This document shows, piece after piece, positions 7,763-17,474 of a stretch of DNA of 64,000 nt. The notes under the pieces are model-generated. The model did not search any database, was not told the origin of the DNA, and saw only the letters and a list, made by a program, of their open reading frames with translations. Both the position numbers and the translations under genes were made by a program. The DNA is from Virgibacillus ndiopensis. GTDB taxonomy: Bacteria > Bacillota > Bacilli > Bacillales > Amphibacillaceae. Within the stretch, counting starts at the first letter, position 1. Each line of letters begins with the position of its first letter. The DNA lies in assembly GCF_900187325.1 (NCBI RefSeq), contig NZ_FZMZ01000006.1, forward strand, positions 1,116,001 through 1,180,000, in the 5' to 3' direction.

Positions 7763-7790
7763 AAAAACCGCTAAAGAGTAGCGGTTTTTC
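7763..7790. terminator. Bidirectional terminator between the small membrane protein gene and ytaF
   Basis: AAAAACCGCT and AGCGGTTTTT form a perfect ten-base stem with T runs on both strands, placed between two convergent genes. Confidence 0.88.
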
Positions 7791-8426
7791 TTATGAAATC
7801 ATATTAAATATACCTAACGTAATTAACAGAAATGGCGGTAACCAGACTAACTTTCGCATCCATTTTCTTTCCGATAAATAAATACCTAATTTAATTCCAC
7901 AAAATACTAATGTTCCACTCATTAAAGCAATAAAAATGGCGGTCACTAATGGTGAATATCCAAGCATGGCAGCACCTATCCCTGCGCCAAACGCATCTAA
8001 TGCAAGTGCGAAACCAAGTAGAAGCGCTTCTTTAATCGAAATTGTACCAGAATGATCCCAGTCTGCACGCTCTGGTTTTTTCATTATCGTTTTAAACTGG
8101 TCCCATTTTTCACTTTCTTGAGATTGCTCCAATTGATGACTTATTTCATCTCCCATTTTTGATCTAAAAACATTATATAAACAAAATATCCCTATAAATA
8201 TTAAGACTGTACCTCCAACTGATTTAGCAATACTAGCTGTGATAAAGGAACTTAGCAAATTTCCAATTGTCATTGATGTTAAAACAGTAATTCCAGAGCA
8301 GAACATTATTACAGATAATGCGAAAAATGGAACTCGAATCCGCCTCATGCCATATGTTATTCCTACGCCAAAGCTATCCAAACTAACACCAATTACGAGA
8401 AGAATTAATCCAGTGTAATAGAGCAA
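7791..8426 (-). CDS. ytaF: Sporulation membrane protein YtaF
   Basis: A membrane protein of about 211 residues and six helices, resembling YtaF and the MntP manganese exporters. SLDSFGVGITYGMR near the N-terminus and ALDAFGAGIGAAMLG in the second half are the paired Asp-containing motifs of the two MntP-like repeats. Between the halves is a charged loop with DWDHSGTIS, resembling an EF-hand. In B. subtilis ytaF is a sporulation gene. I start at TTG 8424-8426, nine bases after AAAGGA; the upstream TTG at 8435 abuts the ribosome site and seems too close. Confidence 0.85.
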   Translation of the reverse strand: MLYYTGLILLVIGVSLDSFGVGITYGMRRIRVPFFALSVIMFCSGITVLTSMTIGNLLSSFITASIAKSVGGTVLIFIGIFCLYNVFRSKMGDEISHQLEQSQESEKWDQFKTIMKKPERADWDHSGTISIKEALLLGFALALDAFGAGIGAAMLGYSPLVTAIFIALMSGTLVFCGIKLGIYLSERKWMRKLVWLPPFLLITLGIFNMIS

Positions 8427-8561
8427 GCCAATCAATCCTTTTATTCTTTTGATTATTGTATGGGTTTAGGAAAATGGTGTGCCTGGAATCCTGCATACTG
8501 TATAAGAATCTTTTAAAAATATGTTAAAGTAGAGAGAGAATGAATAGAGAGGATTATTTTA

Positions 8562-10739
8562 ATGAGTAAAACAGTTGTATTAGCAGAAAAACCTTCTGTT
8601 GGCAGAGATATTGCACGTGTATTGAATTGTCATAAAAAAGGCAATGGCTTTATGGAAGGATCAAAATATATTGTAACGTGGGCACTTGGTCATTTGGTAA
8701 CATTAGCTGATCCGGAGGTGTATGAAGACAAATATAAGACATGGCGATTAGACGACTTACCAATGCTTCCGAGTCATTTAAAATTGGTAGTTATAAAGAA
8801 AACAGGCAAACAATTTAATGCAGTTAAGACGCAGTTCAATAGAAAAGACGTTAATGAAATTGTTATCGCAACGGATGCTGGGCGAGAAGGGGAGCTTGTC
8901 GCACGTTGGATTATCGAAAAATCACGTGTGAATAAACGAGTTAAACGACTGTGGATATCTTCAGTTACGGATAAGGCGATTCGTGATGGTTTTAAGCAGT
9001 TAAAACCAGGTGAGAAATATGAAAATTTATACGCTTCAGCTGTAGCCCGTTCAGAAGCTGACTGGTATGTCGGATTGAATGCGACCCGTGCACTAACAAC
9101 GAAGTTTAATGCACAGCTTTCTAGTGGACGAGTGCAGACACCTACACTAGCAATGATCGCTGCTCGCGAAAAAGAAATAAAAGATTTCAAGCCACAGAAA
9201 TTTTATGGAATCGAAGTAAAGACAACAAAAGGTTTTAAATTTACATGGCAGGATGCAAAAAATAACAATCGTATGTTTTCAAAAGAGAAAGCAGATATAC
9301 TACTTGGACAGGTTAAAAATAAGCCAGCAAAAGTCATTAATGTTGATAAGACGTATAAAAAGAAGTTCTCACCACAACTGTATGATTTAACGGAATTGCA
9401 ACGTGATGCGAATCGGATCTTCAATTTCTCAGGTAAACAAACATTATCGCTCATGCAAAAACTATATGAACAGCACAAAGTATTGACCTATCCCAGAACA
9501 GATTCACGTGTTATCACAACAGATATTGTTCCAACATTAAAAGATCGTGTGAAGGCCTGTGGGGTTGATCAGTATGCAAAATTTGCTGGAAAAGTGCTGA
9601 GGCGGGATATAAAGCTATCGAAGACAGTTGTAGATAATGCAAAGGTCTCAGACCATCATGCGATTATTCCAACTGAACAGCCAGTAATTCTAGCAGACTT
9701 GAATGATAAGGAACGTAAAATTTTTGATTTGGTTGTGAAGCGATTTTTGGCGGTTTTATCTGACCCTCATGAGTACGAGCAGACGTCAGTTATTGCCCAA
9801 ATTGAGAATGAACGTTTTGTTGCTAAAGGGAAAATCGTTAAAAAACAAGGGTGGAAAGAAATTTATGATAACCGCCACGATGATGAAACAGACGTAAAAT
9901 CACAAGATCAACGTTTACCGGTAATTGACAAAGGTGATGTGTTTTCAAATTTACGTATTTCTCAGACTAATGGTGAAACGAAACCGCCAGAGCGTTTTAC
10001 GGAAGGTGGACTACTACAGGCAATGGAGAACCCTGTCCGCTACATGAGTCAGGACGAGAAGCACTTAGCAGGAACAATTAACAAAACAGGTGGCCTAGGT
10101 ACCGTTGCGACACGTGCCGATATTATCGAGAAACTGTTTAATAGTTCATATATGGAAATGAAAGGTAAACATATTTTTATAACCTCAAAAGGTAAACAGT
10201 TACTTGATTTGGTTCCGGAGGAGTTACGCTCGCCTGCATTGACGGCAGAATGGGAACAAAAACTTGGGTTGATTGCAGAAGGTAAATTGAAAAAAGATAA
10301 ATTTATTGCTGATATGAAAAGCTATTCGCGTGAAGTAGTTCAAGAAATTAAAACAAGTAGTGATACCTTTAAACATGATAATATCACGGGCAGTAAATGT
10401 CCTGAATGTGGTAAATTAATGCTCGAAATTAATAATAAGCATGGAAAAATGCTTGTATGTCAGGATCGTTCATGTGGACATAAGAAAAATATAGCTAAAC
10501 AAACAAATGCTCGTTGTCCAAAATGTCATAAACGCTTAGAACTTCGTGGTGAAGGTGAAGGGCAAATGTTTATGTGTAAATGCGGTCATAGGGAAAAGCT
10601 TTCTACCTTTAACGAACGAAAGAAACGTGAGCAAAAGCATAAAGTATCAAAAAAAGATGTTAATAAATATTTGAAGAAACAGGATGATGGATTTAAGAAT
10701 AATGCATTGGCCGATGCATTGTCTAAATTGAAAAAATAA
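8562..10739 (+). CDS. topB: DNA topoisomerase III
   Basis: A full-length 725-residue type IA topoisomerase that relaxes and decatenates DNA by cutting one strand. The TOPRIM domain opens the protein (VLAEKPSVGRDIARVL; ATDAGREGE near 105). The active-site Tyr is in VLTYPRTDSRV near residue 310. SSGRVQTPTLAMI and GLGTVATRADIIEKLF are also conserved. The C-terminal 120 residues carry two zinc-ribbon repeats (CPECGKLM; CPKCHKRL with MCKCGH). The ATG at 8562 follows GAGAGGA. It is a single-gene unit with its own terminator. Confidence 0.96.
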   Translation: MSKTVVLAEKPSVGRDIARVLNCHKKGNGFMEGSKYIVTWALGHLVTLADPEVYEDKYKTWRLDDLPMLPSHLKLVVIKKTGKQFNAVKTQFNRKDVNEIVIATDAGREGELVARWIIEKSRVNKRVKRLWISSVTDKAIRDGFKQLKPGEKYENLYASAVARSEADWYVGLNATRALTTKFNAQLSSGRVQTPTLAMIAAREKEIKDFKPQKFYGIEVKTTKGFKFTWQDAKNNNRMFSKEKADILLGQVKNKPAKVINVDKTYKKKFSPQLYDLTELQRDANRIFNFSGKQTLSLMQKLYEQHKVLTYPRTDSRVITTDIVPTLKDRVKACGVDQYAKFAGKVLRRDIKLSKTVVDNAKVSDHHAIIPTEQPVILADLNDKERKIFDLVVKRFLAVLSDPHEYEQTSVIAQIENERFVAKGKIVKKQGWKEIYDNRHDDETDVKSQDQRLPVIDKGDVFSNLRISQTNGETKPPERFTEGGLLQAMENPVRYMSQDEKHLAGTINKTGGLGTVATRADIIEKLFNSSYMEMKGKHIFITSKGKQLLDLVPEELRSPALTAEWEQKLGLIAEGKLKKDKFIADMKSYSREVVQEIKTSSDTFKHDNITGSKCPECGKLMLEINNKHGKMLVCQDRSCGHKKNIAKQTNARCPKCHKRLELRGEGEGQMFMCKCGHREKLSTFNERKKREQKHKVSKKDVNKYLKKQDDGFKNNALADALSKLKK

Positions 10740-10743
10740 AAAT

Positions 10744-10780
10744 AAAAGGATTTTCTGTCCCGGCAGAAGATCCTTTTAGA
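10744..10780 (+). terminator. Terminator of topB
   Basis: AAAAGGAT-TTTCTG pairs with CAGAAG-ATCCTTTT. A similar hairpin with a TTCTG/CAGAA core also ends the RND gene (about 14992) and the MFS gene (about 55796). Confidence 0.8.
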
Positions 10781-10811
10781 ATATATTTGCTCTAGTATGA
10801 ACGACTGGTCA

Positions 10812-11660
10812 TTATAGATTTATCTTATAGTAATCAGCAATTATATAACAATATTTCTCTAAAGAAGATTCTTGTTTTAGGTTGAGCAACATGCCTGAAA
10901 TTACCGGAATTCTTGGATTTCCCTTGCTTACTTCTTCGTTTAATACATCGATTGAAACAATCAAATCCTCCTTGTTTTTTATGACTTTTAATTCTTTTTT
11001 CATTTGGTTTATTGTACTTTCAACATTATTTGCATCCTTTATACGCTCTATCATGGAAGTTATTTTTTCCTCGCTCAATAATGGTTTATCAGATATTAAA
11101 TCATCTACCAAACTGTCAATTCTTCTTAATAAATACTTTGATAAGTCCTCTACTTGTAATGCTTTTTCGTCAAATACCATGAACATAAGAAATGGTTGAA
11201 AGAGACCTTCCAGCATTAAAGAAAGATCCCATAAATGGTTTTTGATCTTTTGTCCATATATGGAAGATAAGCTCTTTTGGAAAAATTCTTGTGTCTTTAT
11301 TTGTTGCTCGTAAACCATCTTTTTGATTTCATCTTTAAATGGTAATGTTTGTTCTCGGGACAGCATAACTACCATTTCTTTATGTTCCATAATCATGTTG
11401 AATAACATCGTTAATTGCAGGTTGAATTTTTCCTGTGGATTTAAATTATTATTTTCATATAAGAAAACTTCCGATTCAATCTTCTGGAAATTACTTTCCA
11501 AGATTGCAATTAGCAGTTCGTCTTTTGATTTAAAATAAAGATAGAATGCTCCCTTGGATATTCCGCTTTCTTCTACTATTTCTCGGATGGATGTTGAGGC
11601 AAATCCTTTAAGGGCGAAAAGTTTAGTTGCTGATTCTATAATGATATTTTTCTTGTCCAT
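10812..11660 (-). CDS. TetR/AcrR family regulator of the adjacent RND pump
   Basis: A 282-residue repressor-type protein. The N-terminal helix-turn-helix is typical of TetR proteins (ATKLFALKGFASTSIREIVE, then GISKGAFYLYFKSKDELL), followed by a long helical ligand-binding domain. It is larger than the usual 190-220 residues because of a C-terminal coiled segment. I start at ATG 11658-11660, preceded by AAAGGTG; an upstream ATG at 11684 overlaps that ribosome site. It is divergent from an RND efflux gene with two palindromic sites between them, so it most likely represses both genes until an effector binds. Confidence 0.88.
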   Translation of the reverse strand: MDKKNIIIESATKLFALKGFASTSIREIVEESGISKGAFYLYFKSKDELLIAILESNFQKIESEVFLYENNNLNPQEKFNLQLTMLFNMIMEHKEMVVMLSREQTLPFKDEIKKMVYEQQIKTQEFFQKSLSSIYGQKIKNHLWDLSLMLEGLFQPFLMFMVFDEKALQVEDLSKYLLRRIDSLVDDLISDKPLLSEEKITSMIERIKDANNVESTINQMKKELKVIKNKEDLIVSIDVLNEEVSKGNPRIPVISGMLLNLKQESSLEKYCYIIADYYKINL

Positions 11661-11719
11661 GGTTAACACCTTTCTTTTATTCATCTACATTTCATCTATT
11701 ATTAAATAAAATAACACTC

Positions 11720-11748
11720 TTGACAATGACCGGCAAGTCATATAGCAT
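11720..11748 (+). promoter_or_regulatory. Promoter with embedded TetR operator 1
   Basis: TTGACA at 11720-11725 is followed 17 bases on by TAGCAT. The spacer contains TGACCGGCAAGTCA (11727-11740), an imperfect copy of the perfect palindrome at 11783. A repressor bound there would block the promoter of the RND gene. Confidence 0.6.
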
Positions 11749-11782
11749 TACATATCGTGATGGGTCTTTTTGTTCATCGAAC

Positions 11783-11796
11783 TGACCGATCGGTCA
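11783..11796. promoter_or_regulatory. TetR operator 2, perfect palindrome
   Basis: TGACCGATCGGTCA is a perfect 14-bp palindrome between the divergent regulator and pump genes, 28 bases before the pump start codon. Its form is typical of TetR-family operators. Confidence 0.75.
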
Positions 11797-11823
11797 TATA
11801 TGAAAGAACGAGGAGTGTGCAAG

Positions 11824-14800
11824 TTGAAAAAAATTATTAATTTTTCAATGAATAACAAATTTGCGATATGGATCTTGACTATTATGGTCGTTGCAGCAGG
11901 TCTGTATTCTGGTTTAAACATGAAGCAGGAGACAATGCCTGATATAACGGTGCCAAATGTATCAGTAATGACCGTTTATCCTGGGGCAGCACCGAATGAA
12001 GTTGCTGAGGAAGTTACAGAACCAATTGAGCAAAGAATAGAGAATTTAGATGGAGTAGATATCGTTAATTCTTCATCTTTCGCCAATTCATCGTCTGTTC
12101 AAATACAATATAATTTTGATAAGGACATGGACGAAGCGGTAGATGAGGTAAAAAATGCATTGTCTGATTTAACCTTTCCTGATGGAGTTGAGGACCCTCA
12201 AATATCACGGTTAAGTTTAAATGCATTTCCTGTTCTGGCATTAAGTATTAGTGACGCAGATCATTCGTTAGAACATCTAACTACTGTAGTAGAGGATAAT
12301 GTTCTACCTGAATTAGAAGGTATAGAAGGACTTGCGGATGTACAAATGACGGGTCAACAAGTACAGGAAGTAAGTATTAATTTTAATGAAGAAAAACTAA
12401 GTAAGTATGGATTAACAGAAGAAACCATTAAACAATTGATTCAAGGGTCAGATGTATCTTTTCCTTTAGGATTAACCAACTTTAATGGGGAGTTGAAGAA
12501 TCTTGTTATCGATGGAAATATAGAAACGTTGAAAGATTTAAAAGCGTTAGAGATTCCAGCTGTGCCAAACCAAAGTGGTCAAAGTTCGCAACAGAATGCA
12601 ATGTCACAACAAGGGCAGGGTCAAGCAGCTCAAGGTAATCAACAGGCACAAGCGTCTATGGAAATGCCAACGGTTCAATTAGATGATCTTGCTGATATCA
12701 AAGTTGTCAAGAGGGCAGAGTCTATTTCTAGAACTAATGGTGAAGAATCTATAGGCATACAAATTGTTAAAGCTACTGACGCAAATACAGTAGAAGTTGT
12801 CAACAGTGTTAAAGATTCCATTAACAAGTTAGAGGATGAGTATGGACTAACGATAACAACTACGATGGATCAGGGCGAACCAATCGAGAAATCTGTAGAA
12901 ACAATGTTGAGTAAAGCTTTATTTGGTGCTTTATTTGCAGTAGTAATTATTCTGCTGTTCTTAAGGAGTTTTAAAACGACGCTTATCTCAATCGTATCTA
13001 TTCCGTTATCTTTATTAATGGCAATATTCCTACTCAATCAAATGGACATAACGTTAAATATTATGACGTTAGGTGCCCTTACGGTTGCCATTGGGCGCGT
13101 TATTGATGACTCCATAGTTGTTATTGAGAATATATATAGGCGAATGGCTATGTTAGGAGAAGAGCTTCGTGGAAAAGCACTAGTTCGTGAAGCAACACGT
13201 GAAATGTTTGTTCCGATTTTTTCTTCTACCGTTGTTACGATAGCAGTGTTCTTACCACTTGGCCTAGTTAGTGGTCAGGTTGGAGAAATGTTTTTACCGT
13301 TTGCATTAGCCGTTGTCTTTGCGCTATCTGCATCCTTGATTGTAGCAGTGACAATAGTACCAATGCTTGCACATTCTATGTTTAATAAAGGAATTAAGAG
13401 AAAGACAAAAGATATAAAACACCATGACGAAAAACCGGGTAAATTGGCTCGATTTTATAAAGGTATTTTAAATTGGACATTAAATCATAAGTTAATTACA
13501 TTTGGTGGATCTGTCATCGTTTTAGTAGCAAGCTTTTTCTTAGTACCATTAATTGGCGTTAGCTTTTTACCAAATGAAGAACAAAAAATGGTAGTTGCTA
13601 CGTATAGTCCAGAACCAGGGCAAACGAGAGAAGAAGTAGAGGATATTGCTCTTGATGCTGAAGAATTTATTAGTGATCGTGAAGGTGTTACAACTTATCA
13701 ATACTCAATAGGGAGCGGTGGCCCAATGAGTGGAATGATGGGTGGAAGTGACAACTCTGCACTATTCTTTATTGAGTATGACAGCGAATTTGCGAATTTT
13801 AGTGGGGAAGCTAAGAAGGTCGTGACTTCGCTAAATGATACTACTGATGCGGGTGAATGGGGAACAGTAGAATTTGCTAGCATGGGTTCGAATGAATTAC
13901 AACTGTTTGTTTATGGGGACAATATGAAGGATATCCAAAGCTCTGTTGAACAAATCATGCCTATAATGCAAGATCATGATGAGTTGGAAGATGTAGAATC
14001 AAGTATTTCAGAGGCATATGACCAATATACACTTGTTGCTAATCAAGAGAAATTGAGTAAATATGGATTAACTGCAGGACAAATCGGTATGAATTTGAGT
14101 GATAATGGTGAATCTCCAGTACTTACAACAGTGAAAAATGATGGAGAAGAACTTAATGTATATGTAGAAGTTGAAAAACAAGCATATGACAATATTGACG
14201 ATGTTAAAAATACGGAGATAGAAACTCCATTAGGTACATCAGTAGCTATTGAAGATGTAATGGAAGTTGAAGAAGGGAAATCACCTGATACAATTCAACG
14301 CCGACAAGGTAAAATGTACGCTTCCATTACAGCTAAAGTTACAGGTGATGATGCTGCAGGTGTATCAGCTGATATAGAGAATGAGGTAAATGAACTTACA
14401 TTGCCTAGTGGCGCGAAGGCTGAATTTGGCGGAGTGACGGAACAAATTAACGAGTCGTTTACACAACTAGGGCTTGCAATGTTAGCTGCTATTACAATTG
14501 TTTACTTTGTTCTTGTGGTGACTTTTGGAGGGGCACTAGCACCATTAGCTATTCTGTTCTCCCTACCATTTTCAATCATTGGTGGTTTGGTTGCACTTTG
14601 GATCGCAAATGAACCGTTAAGTGTATCAGCCATGATTGGTGCATTAATGTTGATAGGAATTGTTGTAACGAATGCTATTGTACTAATTGATCGTGTAATC
14701 CATAAAGAAAAAGAAGGGTTGTCTACTAGAGAAGCACTTCTTGAAGCGGGTTCCGTTCGTTTACGCCCAATTTTAATGACTGCCCTAGCTACAATAGGAG

Positions 14801-14976
14801 CGTTGATTCCGTTAGCAATTGGTGCTGAAGGCGGCGGCCTGATATCAAAAGGATTGGGTGTTACCGTGATTGGTGGGCTAACAAGTTCAACACTGTTGAC
14901 GCTTGTAATTGTTCCAATCGTTTATGAAACTTTTGCTAAGTTTCGTAAAAAGAAATTAGTAAAAAATAACGATTAG
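11824..14976 (+). CDS. RND family efflux transporter (SwrC/AcrB-like)
   Basis: A 1050-residue resistance-nodulation-division pump of the Gram-positive SwrC type, which exports amphiphiles, surfactants or drugs using the proton gradient. It shows the 12-helix duplicated layout; the proton-relay Asp pair is in GRVIDDSIVVIEN of helix 4. A Gln/Ser/Gly-rich low-complexity insert lies at about 254-285 in the first extracellular domain. I start at TTG 11824 (MKKIINFSMNNKFAIWIL), eight bases after AGGAG; the ATG at 11770 lies in the operator region and has no ribosome site. No membrane-fusion or outer-membrane partner is adjacent, as expected for a Gram-positive. Confidence 0.93.
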   Translation: MKKIINFSMNNKFAIWILTIMVVAAGLYSGLNMKQETMPDITVPNVSVMTVYPGAAPNEVAEEVTEPIEQRIENLDGVDIVNSSSFANSSSVQIQYNFDKDMDEAVDEVKNALSDLTFPDGVEDPQISRLSLNAFPVLALSISDADHSLEHLTTVVEDNVLPELEGIEGLADVQMTGQQVQEVSINFNEEKLSKYGLTEETIKQLIQGSDVSFPLGLTNFNGELKNLVIDGNIETLKDLKALEIPAVPNQSGQSSQQNAMSQQGQGQAAQGNQQAQASMEMPTVQLDDLADIKVVKRAESISRTNGEESIGIQIVKATDANTVEVVNSVKDSINKLEDEYGLTITTTMDQGEPIEKSVETMLSKALFGALFAVVIILLFLRSFKTTLISIVSIPLSLLMAIFLLNQMDITLNIMTLGALTVAIGRVIDDSIVVIENIYRRMAMLGEELRGKALVREATREMFVPIFSSTVVTIAVFLPLGLVSGQVGEMFLPFALAVVFALSASLIVAVTIVPMLAHSMFNKGIKRKTKDIKHHDEKPGKLARFYKGILNWTLNHKLITFGGSVIVLVASFFLVPLIGVSFLPNEEQKMVVATYSPEPGQTREEVEDIALDAEEFISDREGVTTYQYSIGSGGPMSGMMGGSDNSALFFIEYDSEFANFSGEAKKVVTSLNDTTDAGEWGTVEFASMGSNELQLFVYGDNMKDIQSSVEQIMPIMQDHDELEDVESSISEAYDQYTLVANQEKLSKYGLTAGQIGMNLSDNGESPVLTTVKNDGEELNVYVEVEKQAYDNIDDVKNTEIETPLGTSVAIEDVMEVEEGKSPDTIQRRQGKMYASITAKVTGDDAAGVSADIENEVNELTLPSGAKAEFGGVTEQINESFTQLGLAMLAAITIVYFVLVVTFGGALAPLAILFSLPFSIIGGLVALWIANEPLSVSAMIGALMLIGIVVTNAIVLIDRVIHKEKEGLSTREALLEAGSVRLRPILMTALATIGALIPLAIGAEGGGLISKGLGVTVIGGLTSSTLLTLVIVPIVYETFAKFRKKKLVKNND

Positions 14977-14991
14977 TTAGCATTATTAGAT

Positions 14992-15027
14992 AGAAGATCT
15001 TCTGTTTAGGCAGAAGGTCTTCTTTTT
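14992..15027 (+). terminator. Terminator of the RND pump gene
   Basis: AGAAGATCTTCTG pairs with CAGAAGGTCTTCT (one mismatch region) and is followed by TTTTT. Confidence 0.8.
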
Positions 15028-15059
15028 ATGTTTAATTCCATTAACACGATACCCCGCCA

Positions 15060-15545
15060 CCGATGAAGCTTTACTTTATTAATACGCATAGTTTGTTGGT
15101 ATATATAGAAACAGTGATATAGCTCAAAATCATGTTTGGTACGCTGCAACCGCTACGAGAAAATACTACGCTTTCCACGGGCTCCTGCTGAGCGTCCTCG
15201 TAGATCGCTCCCTGCGGAGTTTCAGCGTCTTGCTTTCATTCACTTTCCCACTGGTGTTGTGCTTTTTTTAATCCCATTTTATTATAAGAAATAGAAAAAC
15301 ATATATTTTCTTACAAGCAGCCCGTATACACGAAGACTCCTGGGGGATGAGCGGCATCGGTGAGACCCCGGAGTGCGTAGCACGAGGAGGCTCTCCAGCC
15401 GCCCCCCCCCGGAAAGCGGAGTGGATACGGGCTGTGGGTCAGAAAGCTAAAAAAATCTAAATTAACACAACACTCACGCATTTTATTAACTATTAAAGTT
15501 AAGAATCAGCATCTGAAAAAGTAACAATCTTCTAGAAAACAGTTA
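15060..15545. repeat. Composite repeat, copy 2, with two GC-rich elements
   Basis: Most of the 800-base gap before the antiporter gene is repeat sequence. The ends are CGCATAGTTTGT (15085-15096) and the CAGCATCTG...TTCTAGAAAACAG block (15507-15542). Inside are a GC-rich block (15145-15192, containing CTTTCCACGGGCTCC) and a long palindrome (15318-15434) with arms CAGCCCGTATAC and GTGGATACGGGCTG and a nine-C run at 15392-15400. The inner blocks occur at 7329-7496 in the opposite orientation and order. From about 15545 to 15760 I see only AT-rich leader sequence of the next gene. Confidence 0.75.
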
Positions 15546-15775
15546 TTAAATAAAAAAGAATTATAAACATACTATACGGAGATAGAATGTGTAACTGATG
15601 TGTTGTTCAAACTAAAATCTATGACCATAGATCTATTAAAATACTTTTAGAATAATTACGTAAATTGTTATATTCATAACCATCATAATTTATGATAAGC
15701 TAGAGAAAGGAATTTTACATAGTAAGATTTATAACGTGAGTATTTATAATTTTATGAATAATTAGGAGGGTCACA

Positions 15776-17242
15776 ATGTCAGATAAAGAAGATTTAGCAC
15801 GAGCAACAGGAACAAAGCAAATTGATAGATTAGACTTTCGTATGGGGGCTTTTGGGGCAGCGTTGCCTTTAGTGTTTTTTGTGATTTGGGCGATTACAAC
15901 AAGTGTGCTTCAAATGTCATCTGAAATCGGACTAGTGATGGGTGCTATTATAGGTTTAGCACTTGGGTTATTTTTTTGTAAAAGTAAATGGGAGGATTAT
16001 GCACAAGGGTTGTTTGATGGTTTAGCTCAACCTGTTGGGGTTATAGCTATGGTTGCATGGTTTTTTGCAGGGATGTTCGCAAATGTACTTCAAGTTGGTG
16101 GATTGGTTGAGGGACTTGTTTGGGTAGGATCTGTAACTGGTCTTGAAGGTGGTTTATTTGTTGCCCTAACCTTCCTTTTGGCATCAACCTTTTCTACAGC
16201 CGTTGGAACAGGCTATGGTACGACTGTAGCTTTTTGTACCTTAATGTATCCAGCAGGAATTGCAGTTGGAGCAGAACCTGTGATGCTGTTTGCAGCGATT
16301 CTAGCTGGTGCTGTATTTGGGGATAATCTAGCACCAGTATCTGATACAACAATTGTTTCAGCGACAACACAGGATGCAGATGTTCCAGGGGTTGTACGGT
16401 CTCGTTTTAAATATTCAATTGCTGCAGCGGTTCCTACAGTTGTTTTGTTTGCTATTTTTGGTGGCGGTGGGACAACACAAGCTAATCAAGCAGTGATGCT
16501 GGATAACACAAATCCTACTGGGCTATTTATGTTGGTTCCGTTTGCCATTGTGCTCATCCTGGCATTATCGGGGCACCATTTACTTACATCATTGACATGG
16601 GGAATACTAACAGCAATTCCGCTAATTTGGTTATTGAACTTGGCAGATCCGAGTAAAATTATCAGCTTCAACCCAGATTCTGATGCAATAGTACAAGGGG
16701 CTTTAATTGATGGTGTTGCTGGTTATATGAATATGGCGATTTTAATCTTGCTAATTGTTGCAGGTGCGCATTTAATGCGTCTTGGTGGAACGATGGAAGC
16801 AATTACAAAGGGATTGGTCAAATGGATTCAGAATTCTATTCGCCGTGCTGAACTTGCAATTTGGTCAATTGTTGCGCTTTTAAATAGTGCGATAACAATA
16901 AACACTGCTGCAGAAATTGCTGCTGCTCCGTTTGTTAAGGAGCTTGGAGAAAAATACAAGATCCATCGATACCGTCGGGCAAACATGTTAGATGCCGTTA
17001 CATCGGCGCTTGGTTATATTTTCCCATGGGGAGCACCAGTATTATTAGGTTGGTCCACAATCAAACAGATGAAGGATAAAAACTATGATTGGTTACCAGT
17101 GGTCGATCCGACATCCGTATTTCCATTTGTTTTCCAAGGTTGGTTCTTGGTGGTTGTCATGCTTTTAGCTGCAATCACTAGCTGGGGACTACGTTATGAA
17201 GGTAAAAATGGTGAAGAGCTTAAAGAAGCACCGAAGGAATAA
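15776..17242 (+). CDS. NhaC family Na+/H+ antiporter-like transporter
   Basis: A 488-residue membrane protein with about 12 helices in the NhaC ion-transporter superfamily. Recognisable elements are GTGYGTTVAFCTLMYPAG, GDNLAPVSDTTIVSATTQ with the conserved Asp-Asn and Asp residues, and INTAAEIAAAPFV. The family exchanges Na+ or organic ions for protons, suiting a halotolerant organism, but some members are amino-acid or lactate exchangers, so the substrate is open. The ATG at 15776 follows AGGAGGG. It has its own terminator and is monocistronic. Confidence 0.85.
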   Translation: MSDKEDLARATGTKQIDRLDFRMGAFGAALPLVFFVIWAITTSVLQMSSEIGLVMGAIIGLALGLFFCKSKWEDYAQGLFDGLAQPVGVIAMVAWFFAGMFANVLQVGGLVEGLVWVGSVTGLEGGLFVALTFLLASTFSTAVGTGYGTTVAFCTLMYPAGIAVGAEPVMLFAAILAGAVFGDNLAPVSDTTIVSATTQDADVPGVVRSRFKYSIAAAVPTVVLFAIFGGGGTTQANQAVMLDNTNPTGLFMLVPFAIVLILALSGHHLLTSLTWGILTAIPLIWLLNLADPSKIISFNPDSDAIVQGALIDGVAGYMNMAILILLIVAGAHLMRLGGTMEAITKGLVKWIQNSIRRAELAIWSIVALLNSAITINTAAEIAAAPFVKELGEKYKIHRYRRANMLDAVTSALGYIFPWGAPVLLGWSTIKQMKDKNYDWLPVVDPTSVFPFVFQGWFLVVVMLLAAITSWGLRYEGKNGEELKEAPKE

Positions 17243-17273
17243 ATCGGTCTTTTAACAAATCCAAAATAGTATT

Positions 17274-17308
17274 AAGGGCAGCTGATTTAACTAGGTCAGC
17301 TGCCTTTA
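17274..17308 (+). terminator. Terminator of the NhaC-family gene
   Basis: GGGCAGCTGA and TCAGCTGCCT form a strong stem followed by TTTA. Confidence 0.8.
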
Positions 17309-17429
17309 TGATGTTTTTTATATTCATCATACATATCGGTGTCATAGCGCTAAAAGTATTACTGTTGGGAATTCTAATTGATTGAGACAAAAGTGGTGTA
17401 AGTGCTAATGGTTAATGTTGTCAATCATT

Positions 17430-17471
17430 AAAAAGATAGTGGAGTTTTTTGTATAGCTCCACTGTCTTTTT
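17430..17471 (-). terminator. Terminator of the DJ-1/PfpI gene
   Basis: AAAAAGATAGTGGAG and CTCCACTGTCTTTTT form a 15-base stem with one G-U, four bases from the stop of the leftward gene. Confidence 0.8.
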
Positions 17472-17474
17472 AAA

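Noticed and set aside
15545-15775. Riboswitch in the leader of the NhaC-family gene
   Set aside because: The leader is AT-rich and shows no conserved riboswitch core or terminator/antiterminator pair.
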